Assembly (NCBI GenBank): GCA_033239125.1 | Contig: BSWB01000001.1 | Span: 140,693,981 to 140,757,980 of the forward strand | From: Fagopyrum homotropicum | Taxonomy: Eukaryota; Streptophyta; Magnoliopsida; Caryophyllales; Polygonaceae | DNA: 64,000 nt | Direction: 5' to 3' | In this document: positions 20,624 to 31,220 of the stretch, in pieces | Layout of the letters: every line of letters starts with the position of its first letter | How positions within the stretch are numbered: position 1 is the first letter of the stretch | Program-made: the position numbers and the translations under genes | The notes under the pieces: generated by a model | What the model was told of the DNA's origin: nothing | The model's input: only the letters and a program-made list of their open reading frames with translations | The model's database searches: none

Positions 20624-22140
20624 GATGGGGCGGTGATCAAAGCATCCTTCAACCTACAAAAAGCCTCAAGGCAATTCTTGGAGAAAACAAACTCAACATC
20701 TTTCATTAGTAGGTTAGTAAGAGGCTTAGAAATCTTAGAGAAATCTTTGATGAATCTCCGGTAAAAACCGGCATGCCCTAGAAAACTCCTTACCCCTTTC
20801 ACCGAGGTAGGTGGTGGCAACTTCTCTATCGTCTCTATCTTAGCCCTATCAACCTCAATGCCACGGTTGGACACCAAGTGTCCCAACACAATGCCTTCAC
20901 TTACCATGAAGTGGCATTTCTCCCAATTCAAGACAAGATTTGTCTCCTCACATCTCTTAAGCACCAAAGACAAGTTAGCTAAACAATCATCAAATGAAGA
21001 TCCATAAACAGAGAAATCATCCATAAACACTTCCATGATGTTTTCAATATATTCAGAAAAGATATCCATCATACACCTTTGGAAGGTGACGGGTGCATTA
21101 CACAACCCAAATGGCATTCTCCTATATGCAAATGTACCCCAAGGACATGTGAATGTAGTTTTCTCTTGGTCATCGGGGTGGATAGGGATTTGGAAGAATC
21201 CACTATAGCCATCTAAGTAACAAAAATGGGAATGTGGAGCTAATCTTTCTAGCATTTGGTCAATGAAAGGAAGAGGGAAGTGCTCTTTCCTAGAGGCCAC
21301 ATTTAGTTTCCTATAGTCTATACACATCCTCCATCCCGTAACCGTTCTAGTAGGGATTAGTTCATTATTCTCATTTGTCACTACGGTCATACCACCCTTC
21401 TTAGGAACCACATGTACGGGACTAACCCATTTACTATCCGAAATCGGGTAGATGATTCCCGCATCTAGTAACTTAATGATCTCTTTCTTGACTACCTCTT
21501 TCATTATAGGATTCAATCTTCTTTGATGTTCAATAGAGGGTTTATGGTCATCTTCCATCAATATCTTATGCATGCACAAAGAGGGATTAATGCCAACAAG
21601 GTCATTAATGGTGTACCCTATTGTCTTTCTATGCAGTTTCAATTCAGTCAACAATCTATTAAGCTCATCATCATTCAAAGATGCATTCACAATCACCGGA
21701 TAAGTAGAATTTGAACCAAGGAAAGCATACTTTAAATGAGAAGGAAGAGGTTTTAGATCAAGTTTAGGAGGACCTTTATCGGTTGGAGATGATCCATATA
21801 ATGCAGGTTGAGATGATTCCAAAGCCATGGAAGCCTCACCTAAGTCCCTTGATGATTGCTCACAAACACTTGGATGATGCTCAAAAGACTCAGGAAAATC
21901 GACCCTCTGTGAAGAAAATCGGACGATCTGGGGGTCGATTTCAGCTACGGCATTTGCAAAATCGGATGAAAATTCAGGATTTATGCAAAAATCGGCCGAT
22001 TTTTGCACCCTCTGTTCGATTTTTCTACAGGTATTTGTCCCTTCTTTTAATACTTCAAATCCAACACTTGGTAGCTCATCCAACGCATTCAAGGCCTTGA
22101 TCACTTCATTGCTACTCTCCTCAACTCCTTCCTCCATCAA
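20587..22140 (-). CDS. Reverse transcriptase of the Athila-type element
   Basis: A 517-codon open frame. The N-terminal 150 residues are a disordered linker whose DNA carries the AAAATCGGCCGATTTT-type words at 21895-22025. The RT fold begins near KLDLKPLPSHLKYAFLG, then QRRLNPIMKEVVKKEIIKLL, WVSPVHVVPKKGGMTVV, GWRMCIDYRKLN, GYSGFFQIPIHPDDQEKTTF, MPFGLCNAPVTFQRCM and the active site VFMDDFSVYG (FMDD). The thumb (GHLVSNRGIEVDRAKIETIE, RSFLGHAGFYRRFIKDFSKI) follows. A frameshift at about 20620 separates it from RNase H. The fold itself is uninterrupted. Confidence 0.93.
   Translation of the reverse strand: MMEEGVEESSNEVIKALNALDELPSVGFEVLKEGTNTCRKIEQRVQKSADFCINPEFSSDFANAVAEIDPQIVRFSSQRVDFPESFEHHPSVCEQSSRDLGEASMALESSQPALYGSSPTDKGPPKLDLKPLPSHLKYAFLGSNSTYPVIVNASLNDDELNRLLTELKLHRKTIGYTINDLVGINPSLCMHKILMEDDHKPSIEHQRRLNPIMKEVVKKEIIKLLDAGIIYPISDSKWVSPVHVVPKKGGMTVVTNENNELIPTRTVTGWRMCIDYRKLNVASRKEHFPLPFIDQMLERLAPHSHFCYLDGYSGFFQIPIHPDDQEKTTFTCPWGTFAYRRMPFGLCNAPVTFQRCMMDIFSEYIENIMEVFMDDFSVYGSSFDDCLANLSLVLKRCEETNLVLNWEKCHFMVSEGIVLGHLVSNRGIEVDRAKIETIEKLPPPTSVKGVRSFLGHAGFYRRFIKDFSKISKPLTNLLMKDVEFVFSKNCLEAFCRLKDALITAPSCNLLIGAYHLK
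21895..22025. repeat. Cluster of AAAATCGGCCGATTTT-type words (inside pol linker)
   Basis: Five or six copies and half copies in 130 bp, the best being the palindrome AAAATCGGCCGATTTT within 21987-22004. They fall in the low-complexity linker between protease and RT without breaking the frame. Confidence 0.85.
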
Positions 22141-22143
22141 ACT

Positions 22144-23232
22144 CTAGCTAAGAACCTTCTCAAGTGGATCCTTGAGCAAGATTGAGCTCACAACTTCTCT
22201 AGACTCCTCTTCCTCAACAATGTTGAAGATATCTTCACCTAGGGCTGACCCCTTCACCATTGTGGACAAATTAAACTTGATGTTCTCTTCTCCAATGTTG
22301 AAAGAGAGAATTACATTTTTGCAATCCACCAAACATCCGGAAGTAGCTAGGAAAGGTCTCCCCAAGATGATAGGAACGGGATAGTCCGTCGGGATGTCCA
22401 AAAAAACAAAGTCTATGGGCACATAGAACTTCCCTAGTTGCACCGGTATGTCTTCCAAGATTCCAACCGGGTGAGTGATTGAACGGTCCTCCATGTAAAG
22501 GGTCATCTTGACCGGCTTTGGCTCTCCTAGCCCAACCTTGTTGCAAAGTACAAGTGGGATAATGCTTACACTTGCCCCAAGATCACATAGGGCGTCATAC
22601 TTCACTTCTCCCACTCCAATTGGCACACAAAAGGATCCCGGATCTCTTAGCTTAGGAGGCATCTCCTCCTTCATAGTTTGAATCAACTCCGAGGACCTCT
22701 TTGTCATCCTCACTTCTCCATACTCCTCTAACTTCCTCTTGTTGGAGAGTATTTCCTTCAAGAATTTGTCATATGCCGGCATACCTAGAATAGCATCCAT
22801 GAACGGAATGTTAATATGCAATTTAGACATAAGTTCAAGGAATTTACCGAAGTGTTTGTCCAAACGAGCTCTTGCTCGTGATTGTGGGAATGGTAGTGGT
22901 GGCTTGAATGGAGGTGGTGCCACATATGATGGCTCATCATCCTTGCTCTTGCTTCCATCTTCTTGCAATGGCTCTTCCTCTACCACTACTTGCTTTCCCT
23001 TAGCATTCTCCTTGGGTAAGGGGTCCTTCATGCTCAGCCCACTCCTTGTTGTAATAGCCAACACTTGGCCTCTTGGGTTATCTTCGGTTCTTCCGGGAAG
23101 CTTTCCCGGATCTCTATGAGCTTCACCCGCCTTTTGGAACACTTGTGCTTCCAACACCTTTTGAGCTTTAGAAATAGAAGTCACCGTGCTCTCAAGACCA
23201 CTCAACCTTCCAAGCAATTGCTCAAACATCAT
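22144..23232 (-). CDS. Protease region of the Athila-type polyprotein
   Basis: A 362-codon open frame. The first 60 residues are a helical region (QLLGRLSGLESTVTSISKAQ). Residues about 100-190 are Pro-rich then helical (DKHFGKFLELMSKLHINIPF). The retropepsin core follows: VKYDALCDLGASVSIIPLVL, in which D-LGAS replaces the usual DTG/SGA, as in other plant Athila/Tat proteases, and a flap/second-loop region ending VPIILGRPFLATSG. It ends at a stop at 22144-22146; the next frame (RT) continues in register after that stop, so the original was a single Gag-Pol frame. Confidence 0.88.
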   Translation of the reverse strand: MMFEQLLGRLSGLESTVTSISKAQKVLEAQVFQKAGEAHRDPGKLPGRTEDNPRGQVLAITTRSGLSMKDPLPKENAKGKQVVVEEEPLQEDGSKSKDDEPSYVAPPPFKPPLPFPQSRARARLDKHFGKFLELMSKLHINIPFMDAILGMPAYDKFLKEILSNKRKLEEYGEVRMTKRSSELIQTMKEEMPPKLRDPGSFCVPIGVGEVKYDALCDLGASVSIIPLVLCNKVGLGEPKPVKMTLYMEDRSITHPVGILEDIPVQLGKFYVPIDFVFLDIPTDYPVPIILGRPFLATSGCLVDCKNVILSFNIGEENIKFNLSTMVKGSALGEDIFNIVEEEESREVVSSILLKDPLEKVLS

Positions 23233-24614
23233 CTCAGTTCTATCCTTTGGAGGTTGAGTAATCCGGGTGGAGGTTCTTGTGAAGCTTTAGGCGGTGGAGC
23301 TGCGCTTGTGGAAGCGGGAGGGTTCAAGGCTCCATCCGGGTTAGAATAGGAAAACCCGGGATGGTTATGGTTAGGCCGGTAATTGTTGAATTGCCGGTTG
23401 TTGTTGAAGTTCCTTGGGCCTTGATAGTTGTTGTAGTTGCCCCTTCCCATGTAGTTCACATCTTCATCCTTGGAAGACAAGTTTGCTTGCACTTGCACTT
23501 GAGGGGTTGCTTGACTCTTCAAAGTTGTAGCACACAACTCCCTCAAAGACTAAAGCTCATTGTTGATTACATCAAGCTTGAAATTACTCATGGTGACTTC
23601 ACTCACCTCATATGCTCCCGCTTTCCTCCCATCACTCTTCCTATGGGAGTACTTTTCAATCACCAAAGCTTGTTTCTCTACAAATTTCCAAGTTTCATCC
23701 ACATTCTTTTCCATGAAAGTCCCACCGGAAAGAGATTGAAGCTTGAATTGGCTATCTTCATCAAGTCCCTTGAAGTATATTTCCAATAGCTCAATTTTCG
23801 GTATACCATGGTGTGGACAATCTAGGAGAAGATCTTTGAACCTCTCTCAAGACTTGAACAAGCTTTCTCTATCCTTCATCACGAAGGCATTGATCTTCCC
23901 TCTTAACTCTGTAGTCTTGGAAGGTGGGAAGAACTTAGTCAAGAACTCGGTTGTCATCTCCTCCCAAGTACTCACTCGCCCATGTGGAATAGATTGATAC
24001 CAAGCCAAGGATTTATCCTTAAGTGAGAAGGAGAAAGCCCTAAGCTTATGGTTGTTGCTCTCCAATCTAGGCGGTCTAAGAGTCTCCATCAAGATCTCAT
24101 ATTTCATCAAGTGTTGATGGGGAGACTCTCCTTCCATCCCTCCAAATTGATTATGCCGGATCATTTGTAGAACTTGAGGGCGGAGCTCGTAATCATGGGC
24201 TGCGGGATCTCCTAAGTTCACGCCCGGACGGTGTGCTCTTTGTGCCGGATCCATACGTTGCCCTAACGTTTGTGGCTCTTCAATAGCAATGGGCACAACC
24301 CGAATATTAACCGCCGCCGGCTGCAGTTGTGGTGGAGGTGGAGGTTGTTGACGATTAAGCTCTCTTTGCACAAGAGCTTGCCTAATCTCTTCAATCTCCC
24401 TCCTAGTTGCTTCTTGCCTCTCATTGGCAAGTCTCCTTTCATTCTCCAAGAGCTCATCTCTTAACCTAATTTGCTCTAAAGCCTCATCCAACTCAGCTTG
24501 GAGATCTCTTCTGGCCATCGCTTTTCCCTTTCTAATGCTCTTGGATCTAGATCTAAGGATTTTCACCGGTTCGGGAATGAAGCTAAATCCTTGCCACGAG
24601 ATCTTCGCATACAC
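23229..24614 (-). pseudogene. gag of the Athila-type element
   Basis: From 24614 the frame includes a basic and helical N-terminus (ARRDLQAELDEALEQIRLRD), a Pro/Gln-rich linker, and the gag domain (PHQHLMKYEILMETLRPPRL, FSFSLKDKSLAWYQSIPHGR, EMTTEFLTKFFPPSKTTELR). A TGA replaces the Trp codon in SLFKS-W-ERF at about 23847; the frame then continues through DCPHHGIP and FKGLDEDSQFKLQSLSGGTF. A second stop lies at 23550-23552. The C-terminal part (23229-23546) is Asn-rich, with repeated NNY/RFN-type sequence before a Pro-rich end. No CCHC knuckle is seen. A frameshift separates it from the protease frame at 23229-23232. Confidence 0.85.
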
Positions 24615-24725
24615 CTAAAGAGTGAGAGATGTCCTGAAAAGCAAAGACACAAACCAAACAAGATCAAAAGCAACAAGAAAGATCTACACTATAAACAATC
24701 ACAAAAATGACTCAATCTAGACCTA

Positions 24726-24744
24726 GTCCCCGGCAACGACGCCA
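24726..24744 (-). other. Primer-binding site, tRNA-Asp type
   Basis: The minus strand reads TGGCGTCGTTGCCGGGGAC, one change from the canonical tRNA-Asp complement; 6 bp inside the 5' LTR. Confidence 0.9.
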
Positions 24745-24750
24745 AAAACT

Positions 24751-26580
24751 TGTTACGCTAAGATTGTGTAGCACAAAAGTCTTACAATTTATAAACTCGA
24801 TATAATTTCCTAACTCCTAGCGAACCCACATTGTATGGGTCGTTTTGTAGCAAAGATAGTATTCCGAGGTCGAACACGAAGACAAAGGTGAAATCAAATC
24901 AAACAAGTGATCATGGATAGTGTGAATCTAGTCTAAGAAAAGAGAAAGAAATAAAGAAATAAAAATCATGATATCTTTGGTTAGGTTTTTGTGGTGATCA
25001 AGCAAAGATCACAAATCAAGCAAGATAATAAATCAAACTAACAACTCAAGCTAGCAAAATAAACAAGCAACACAAACGCAAGATGTGTGATCAAAGAGAG
25101 AAAAGTGGATTCTAGAGGTCAAGATTTCCGGTTCTGGCATTGGACTCAAGCTTCTAAAGATTCTAAGGACAAAGATGCGGTGTTGGGAAAGGGTGTTTCT
25201 CTAATGGAAGCAATTACCGGGTAAGTCTCTTGCTTCACTAATCCCGCATCAAACTCCTATTACCGGGTAGGTCTCAAGGGGTTAAGGTTGGGAATTCTAC
25301 ACAAACCGGACACTACTTAAGGGGCAAACCTCTCCTTACCGGGTAAGTCTCGGAAAAGGTAAGTCTCAAGCAATAATCCTAGCACACTCAATCCAATAGC
25401 GGCTTATGAGGCTCACTACTACCTAGGGTTCATCATCTTAAGTACCTAAGATCGGAAATCACCGGGTAGGTCTCTTCCCTCACTTGGGTTGCTAGCTTTA
25501 GGTCACCCTAAGCTATATTATGCTTAACAAACACTAGGATTTCAACAACCTAACATCCTAACATACAGATTCATCAATTAAAGAACAATAGAGAGAAAAA
25601 TCGGGTGGATCATAAGGAAAATCGGACGATTTAACCTATGAACAGGTCGATTTTCTTGTCTGGGTTAGGTTTTGTGCATACGAATCGTCCTAAACTAACA
25701 TACAAGTCCATTCTATCATCACCCAAGCCATAACCATCAATCCATCACTCCAGAATCACAATAAACTAGCCAATAACATGCATTTCGAGACCCAAAATCA
25801 TCACATAAGCATACATGATTTTCATAGATAGATGATGAAAGATAAGCAAGTAAAAACAATAAATCTCAGCTGAATATAAGTTTAAGCAAGACTTACAACC
25901 CTTCAACAGAAGTTCCAAACGTTCCTAACAATCCTTCCAAGAGTTCTTCAACCAAAATCTCTAAAAATCACTAAAAAACTCACTATCACTCTAAGTTTTG
26001 GTGTTCTTCTCTTCTCCCAAAAATGAGAGAGTTTTTCTTCTTCTCCAAGTCTAGCCCTCCAATGGAATCAGGTGTGTGTGAGAGAATGTGGGAGAGATCC
26101 CTTAGCCACAGCCTGTAGGACCACTTATATTCTCCATCAAGAGCAAGGGCCGGACAAAGAGATCGTGGAACACGTGGCTCAAGCTGTCAAAGGCCAGAAA
26201 ATCGACCCAGACAGAAAAATCGTCCGATTTTCCTGAGTGTTGGGTCGATTTTCTTCAACAAAGGCTTGTTATGATCATCTAGCCATGAGTTGCTCCATTG
26301 CTTGCACCAATAAGGGTCCTTGTGTCCTTCATTGCTCCAATTATGCTCCTTCAATGCCTTGGATGTGTACCACCATGAGGCTTGACCCTCGAATGTATCG
26401 ATTAATGACCAAATGATCCCCGAAATACCTACAAAACCGACAAAAGCTCGTGTAGACGTCTTTTCTAGAAATATGCATGAATTAAGCGTAAATGTCATGA
26501 ACTAATGCCAAACCGTGCATGAATAACGGGAAAAACTATCTAATTGAATGCCTAAACTAACGTCATAAATCACGTTATCA
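24751..26580 (-). repeat. 5' LTR of the Athila-type element
   Basis: Same length and termini as 12689-14518. The word clusters recur at about 25597-25657 and 26200-26260. It adjoins the primer-binding site and is therefore the promoter LTR of the minus-strand element. Confidence 0.93.
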
Positions 26581-26943
26581 ACCACTATATCCTCATCATA
26601 GGAATTTCCTTCGAACGCAGGCGTCTCACACCTCGCTCTAGGACTGCAATAGAGTGCTTTGCAAAAGTGTGGTCCGGCTCGACCACCAAATCATCATAAT
26701 TCACAATGTGTCTCGGATCTGGTATAAACTCCCTCAGCTAAGACACGTGAAACACAGCTTCCCCTTTATGCTGAAACGTCTGACGCCACGCTTCGTAGAT
26801 ACTCTCAACCAAACATGAGCTCCTACCCTGAACTGCAAAGGTCGACGCCTCCTATCTACATGACTTCTGGTGACTTTGTGCATCCAACATCCTCTCTTTG
26901 ATCAGCGCTACTCAAACCATATCATCCTGAATCTACTCTGGTG

Positions 26944-27766
26944 CTATCCCACTGATACTGTTATGTTCTTCCCAGCATAAAGGTGTACGGAACCTAAGTC
27001 CATACAATGCTTCATAAGGAGCCATCCCAATAGATGCATGCCTACTGTTGTTGTACGAGAACTCAAAGAATGGGAGGTAATCAGACCATCCCTGTCCCCA
27101 ATCCAAACACACAGGCTCGCAACATGTCCTCTAAGGTCTGGATGGTCCTCTCTGACTGACCATCTGTCTGGGGGTGGAACGCAGTAGTGAAATGCAAACT
27201 CGTTCCCAAAGTAGTCTGAATTTGCTGCCAAAATCTCGAAGTAAACCGTCCATCTCGATTAGAGACAATCGTCCTCGGTACCCATGGAGTCTCACTATCT
27301 GTCTAGTGTACTCCTCAACCAATCTGCTCACCGGCCACGTCTCTCTGATGGGAATGAAACGTTCCGTCTTCGTCAGTCTATCCACAATCACCCAAATAGC
27401 ATCAAAGCTTACCCTCAATCTGATCACAAAATCCATGGAGACGTCCTCCCACTTCCAATGCGGTACTAGCAGTGGATGGAGCTCACCTCCAGGCCTGAAA
27501 TGCTCTATCTTGTCCTGCTGACAGGTCGGACACTAGGCTACAAATCTGGCTACGTCGGGCTTCAGTCCTCCCCACCAATATGAGCGTCTCACATCATGAT
27601 GCATCTTACTCGTACCTGGATGTACTGAGTAAGGTGTACAGTGAGCCTCCTATAAGATCCGCTGTCTCAGCTCTACATCAGCGGGCACATAGATACGGTC
27701 ATGACGCCTTATAACTCCATTCACTCCAATAGAGAACTGTGGTGCCTCTCCACGATACATCCTCTC
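26944..27766 (-). pseudogene. Integrase of the Tekay-like element, broken
   Basis: 27510-27660 in minus frames carries the HHCC zinc finger (EAHCTPYSVHPGTSKMHHDV, then CPTCQQDKIE, with a stop just before the first Cys). 27131-27436 holds the start of the catalytic core, with DAIWVIVDRLTKTERFIPIR. Further core blocks follow in other frames down to 26944. The domain would insert cDNA into the genome. Several stops and shifts make it inactive. Confidence 0.85.
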
Positions 27767-28613
27767 TCATATCCTCGTCAAGCTCGGGCAGGTCCCCTGC
27801 TTCTGTTGGATCTCATCCAACATACCAGGTAGAACCTCTAAAGCAAACAACTGTGCATCCTCATCAAGAAATTGGATGTCCATCTCTAGCCAGACTAGAT
27901 CCCTCTGAAGGTGAGGTTGTATTGTCAATTTTGAGATCGCCTTCTCTCGAGGCGTCTTCCTGCTCAAGGTGTCAACTACCACATTCGCCTTGCCAGGGTG
28001 ATACAGAATCTCAAGATCAAAGTCCTTGATCAACTCAAGCCATTGACGCTGGTGGTTATTCAATTCCCGCTGCGTAAAAATGTACTTCATGCTCTTATGG
28101 TCTGTGAAGATCTGACGTGTGGCACCGTACAGGTAATGTCTCTAGATCTTCAATGCATGAACTACCGCTACCAACTCCAGATCATGAGTCGGGTAGTTCT
28201 CCTCATACGTCTTTAGTTGGCGAGACGCATATGCAATCACTCGGCCTCTCTGCATCAACACACATCCCAAGCCTAGCTTGGATGCATCACTGTAGACCAC
28301 AAAATCATCAGAACCTTCTGGTTGTGCCAAGACAAGAGCATAAGTTAAACGCCTCTTCAACTCCTCAAAACTCTGGGCACATTGGTCCGGTCCACACGAA
28401 TCTGGTAGTCTTCCTCAAAAGACTCGTCAGTGGACGGGTAATCATAGAAAATCCCTCCACAAAGCGTCTATAATAACCGGCTAGGCCAAGAAAGCTACGC
28501 ACTTCCTTGACGTTCGTCGGTGTCGTCCATGCAGCAACAGACTCGATCTTCGCCGGGTCAACCATAATCCCGTCGGCGGAGACTATATTTCCAAGAAAAG
28601 CAACCTCAGACAT
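27767..28613 (-). pseudogene. RT connection and RNase H domains of the Tekay-like element
   Basis: 28365-28613 reads MSEVAFLGNIVSADGI and VRSFLGLAGYYRRFVEGF, the RT thumb/connection. 28142-28360 carries DDFVVYSDASKLGLGCVLMQ (RNase H first catalytic Asp) and ASRQLKTYEENYPTHDLELV. 27767-28090 carries KYIFTQRELNNHQRQWLELI and DFDLEILYHPGKANVVVDTL, the end of RNase H. Frame changes near 28360 and 28100 break it. Confidence 0.88.
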
Positions 28614-28625
28614 CCAGAACTCGCA

Positions 28626-29303
28626 CTAAGAGAGCTTAGCATACAACTCTCTATCCCTCAGAATCTGCAAAACCGTCCTCAAATGACCGGCATGCTCCTC
28701 TCTGCTACGAGAGTATATCAGAATATCATCGATGAAGACCACCACAAACTGATCAAGGAAGTCAATGAAGATATTGTTCATCAACTCCATAAAAACTGTT
28801 GGGGTATTCTTCAGCCCAAATGGCATCACTACAAACTCATAGTGTCCATAACGGGTACGAAATGCCGTCTTATGCACGTCTTGCTCTCTCACCCTCAGCT
28901 GGTGATATCTTGAACGCAAGTTGATCCGGGAGAAAACTGTCGCATCCTGAAGCTGATCAAGCAGATCATCAATACGAGACAGTGGATACATGTTCTAGAT
29001 AGTCACCTTGTTCAGCTCTTTGTAGTTTGTACACAATCTCAACGATCCGTTCTTCTTCCGCACGAAGAGGACAGGTGCACCCCATGGTGATACGCTAGGT
29101 TGAATGAAGCCCTTCTCAACCAACTCCTCGATTTGCTTCTTCAACTCCAACATCTCGACAGGCGCCATACGATATGGGGCCTTCGAGATCGGTCTTGTGT
29201 CAGGCTCCAACTCGATGCCCAAGTCTACACTCCCTTGAGGCGGCAAACTAGACGGCTCTGCAAACACGTCTGTAAACTCGCAGACCATTGGAATGTCCTC
29301 CAA
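28626..29303 (-). pseudogene. Reverse transcriptase domain of the Tekay-like element
   Basis: From 29303: DLGIELEPDTRPISKAPYRM, then WGAPVLFVRKKNGSLRL and YKELNKVTI. One in-frame stop at 28995-28997 follows, then the same frame continues YPLSRIDDLLDQLQ, RSRYHQLRVREQDVHKTAFR, RYGHYEFVVMPFGLKNTPTV and the catalytic FIDDILIYS. FIDD is the usual chromovirus form of the YxDD active site. Almost the whole RT fold is present; only the single stop and flanking frameshifts disable it. Confidence 0.92.
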
Positions 29304-29362
29304 TGCTGGACTCTCTCCTTCCGTCTTGGCATAACACCAGAAGGCATCACATCCCTGTGTTA

Positions 29363-29656
29363 TCAGTCTCGTTGCTCGTGCATCAAGGGCATGACTAAGA
29401 AGTCAACAAGCAACACACGAGTCCCTAAACGAAGGGGACAACTACGAATCTCACGGGTACCTCGGACCCGACTACTATCAGGTAACCCTATGGTAAAGGG
29501 GGTCCCTTCTATGGTAGATAAACTCAAACGCTCAACACATGCAATAGAAATAAAGGCATGCGTAGCACCCGTATCAAATAAAACTCTAACAGGTAAACCA
29601 TGTAACAAAATGATACCTGTAGCAACTTGTGATGGCGGCTCCTCAACACTCCTCAC
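29363..29656 (-). pseudogene. Aspartic protease domain of the Tekay-like element
   Basis: A 97-codon open frame with LPVRVLFDTGATHAFIS, the DTGA active site of retropepsins, and IGLPDSSRVRGTREI downstream. Its role is to cut the Gag-Pol polyprotein. It ends at a stop where a linker to reverse transcriptase should continue. The frame differs from the zinc-knuckle frame, so the polyprotein is broken on both sides. Confidence 0.85.
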
Positions 29657-29770
29657 CTCAAAAACTCGGCCTCGAGCTCCTCGGGCATCACTAGTACTAG
29701 CATCTCTACCTCTACCTCTACTCGGTCCTGGAGCTGAACCCTGAGTAGCAGGTGTGTCTGGGACTCTCTG

Positions 29771-30874
29771 TTATCCATGTGCCGGATGTTGAGGCGGTCT
29801 CTGCCCACCTCCTGCTGCACTTGCAGGGGAAGAACCCTGTTGTGATGACGCCTTGCCCTGATGGCAAAGCGTAGCTTTGTGTCCTGGCTTCCCACACGAG
29901 AAGCAAGTCAGTGGTGCTCTCGGGTACTCAGCCCTCAAATTTCCAAAGTCCCTACAGTTGTAACACTTCCAGCCTCTCTCAGTCGTCTGTGCAGACACTG
30001 GACCACTCGAGCGACCCTGAGACTGGCCTCGCCCGTATCCAGATGCTCCTGCACTAGTCTGTCTTGTGCATTGCCTCTTCTCAGACCGACCCGCTCGAGA
30101 AGTCCTTGGTTATCTCTCTCTCGCTCATAAGCTAAGGCTCGATCCTGAAAATCTGTCAAGGAATCACAATGGAATCCGGCCATGTACAAAAGTGTGCTCT
30201 CCCTCAGTCGACGGGAGAACAAGTACACATTCTGGTCCTCAGATGGTGCAGTTGGACCCAACAACGCTAACTCAGTCGGGATCGTACGGTCCTCCACCAC
30301 TTATGAGCAAGATCACGGAATAGAGACTGAACTAGCTCTATCCGTCTTTCCTAGACTCTAAAGTTGAGTCTACATGTCCTATCCATACCTCAGTCTGTAA
30401 ACCGATCTCTCCTGAGAAGGGTGGCACTCCCTGCTGATGAAATGCCTTTAACCAGGTATTTGGTCGAGACCCTCTGGTCTCCTCTACAGCTCTAGCAGTC
30501 TCAGTAGCATATGCCGGCATAATTGGCACCTGAGTGGCTCCATGAGATCTCTCAAATGATCCCTCATGCCCTGAGAGATCCGAGGCTCGTCTGCCTACTC
30601 TAATGGCCTCCTCAAAATGTCTGAGGTACTCTCTAAACTCTGGTCCTCCCATGGAGACACAATCTGAATTATCAGACTGGGCTCGATGTGTATGCTGTCT
30701 CCTGGATCCACCACTCCTCGTTGCTGGGACAACACTCTCACCAACCTCCTCAGAAGCCTCCTCCATCACTGGTGGATCAGCAGCGGGAGCTGGTCCCTGT
30801 CCTATCCCTCACGGAGGAAGAGGTGGTCAACCTCTACCTCGGCCTACAGCAGCAGTAGCTCTAGTCCGAGCCAT
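29771..30874 (-). pseudogene. gag of the Tekay-like element, broken
   Basis: Starts MARTRATAAVGRG at 30874, an opening common in chromovirus Gag. Frames at 30338-30769 (PNTWLKAFHQQGVPPFSGE) and 29935-30300 (TLLYMAGFHCDSLTDFQDRA) carry parts of the gag domain. 29771-29998 carries the zinc knuckle CFSCGKPGHKATLC (C-x2-C-x4-H-x4-C). At least two frameshifts and several stops separate the pieces. Gag would package element RNA in cytoplasmic particles; this copy cannot make it whole. Confidence 0.85.
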
Positions 30875-30978
30875 CTGCGGGGTATGCACACCTAACGTAT
30901 AAGGCTCTATATAGGCCATATGTGTATATATATATAATACTTAATAGTACATGCATACACATCAACACATAGAGGATA

Positions 30979-30980
<2 letters not shown>

Positions 30981-31040
<60 letters not shown>
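30981..31040. repeat. (TA)n microsatellite
   Basis: An uninterrupted TA run of 60 bp in the leader between the primer-binding site and gag of the Tekay-like element. Confidence 0.98.
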
Positions 31041-31042
<2 letters not shown>

Positions 31043-31204
31043 GGAGATCCTCAGAAGGGTGACGACTTCTGTACATACTATCCCAAAACATCTGTACTTG
31101 CTTTAAAGCAAAAACCTTTTCAAAAGTCAGACCCTTTTGGGTTTTGTTTATTTATCCACTCTACCTTTATTGAAGATAGCAAGTGCCATTGTTGTCAACC
31201 TAAA

Positions 31205-31216
31205 GCTCTGATACCA
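31205..31216 (-). other. Primer-binding site, initiator tRNA-Met type
   Basis: The minus strand reads TGGTATCAGAGC, the standard initiator-Met complement, 4 bp inside the 5' LTR of the Tekay-like element. Confidence 0.95.
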
Positions 31217-31220
31217 ACTC

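Larger units (their letters stand above)
12689..26580 (-). mobile_element. Athila-type LTR retrotransposon with full but broken gag-pol
   Basis: 13.9 kb including later insertions, minus strand, with two 1830-bp LTRs (12689-14518, 24751-26580) and a perfect ACCAC duplication (12684-12688, 26581-26585). A tRNA-Asp primer-binding site is at 24726-24744. Order: gag, protease, RT, RNase H, integrase, then 4 kb of non-coding 3' region (14519-18966) that has itself taken a hAT MITE and a solo LTR. By my manual count the LTRs differ at about 35 sites (near 98 percent identity), so the insertion is recent. Despite that, gag-pol has several stops and frameshifts. It sits inside the chromodomain region of the Tekay-like element. 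Confidence 0.94.

Noticed and set aside
30861..31091. 76-codon minus frame
   Set aside because: Produced by translating the TA microsatellite.
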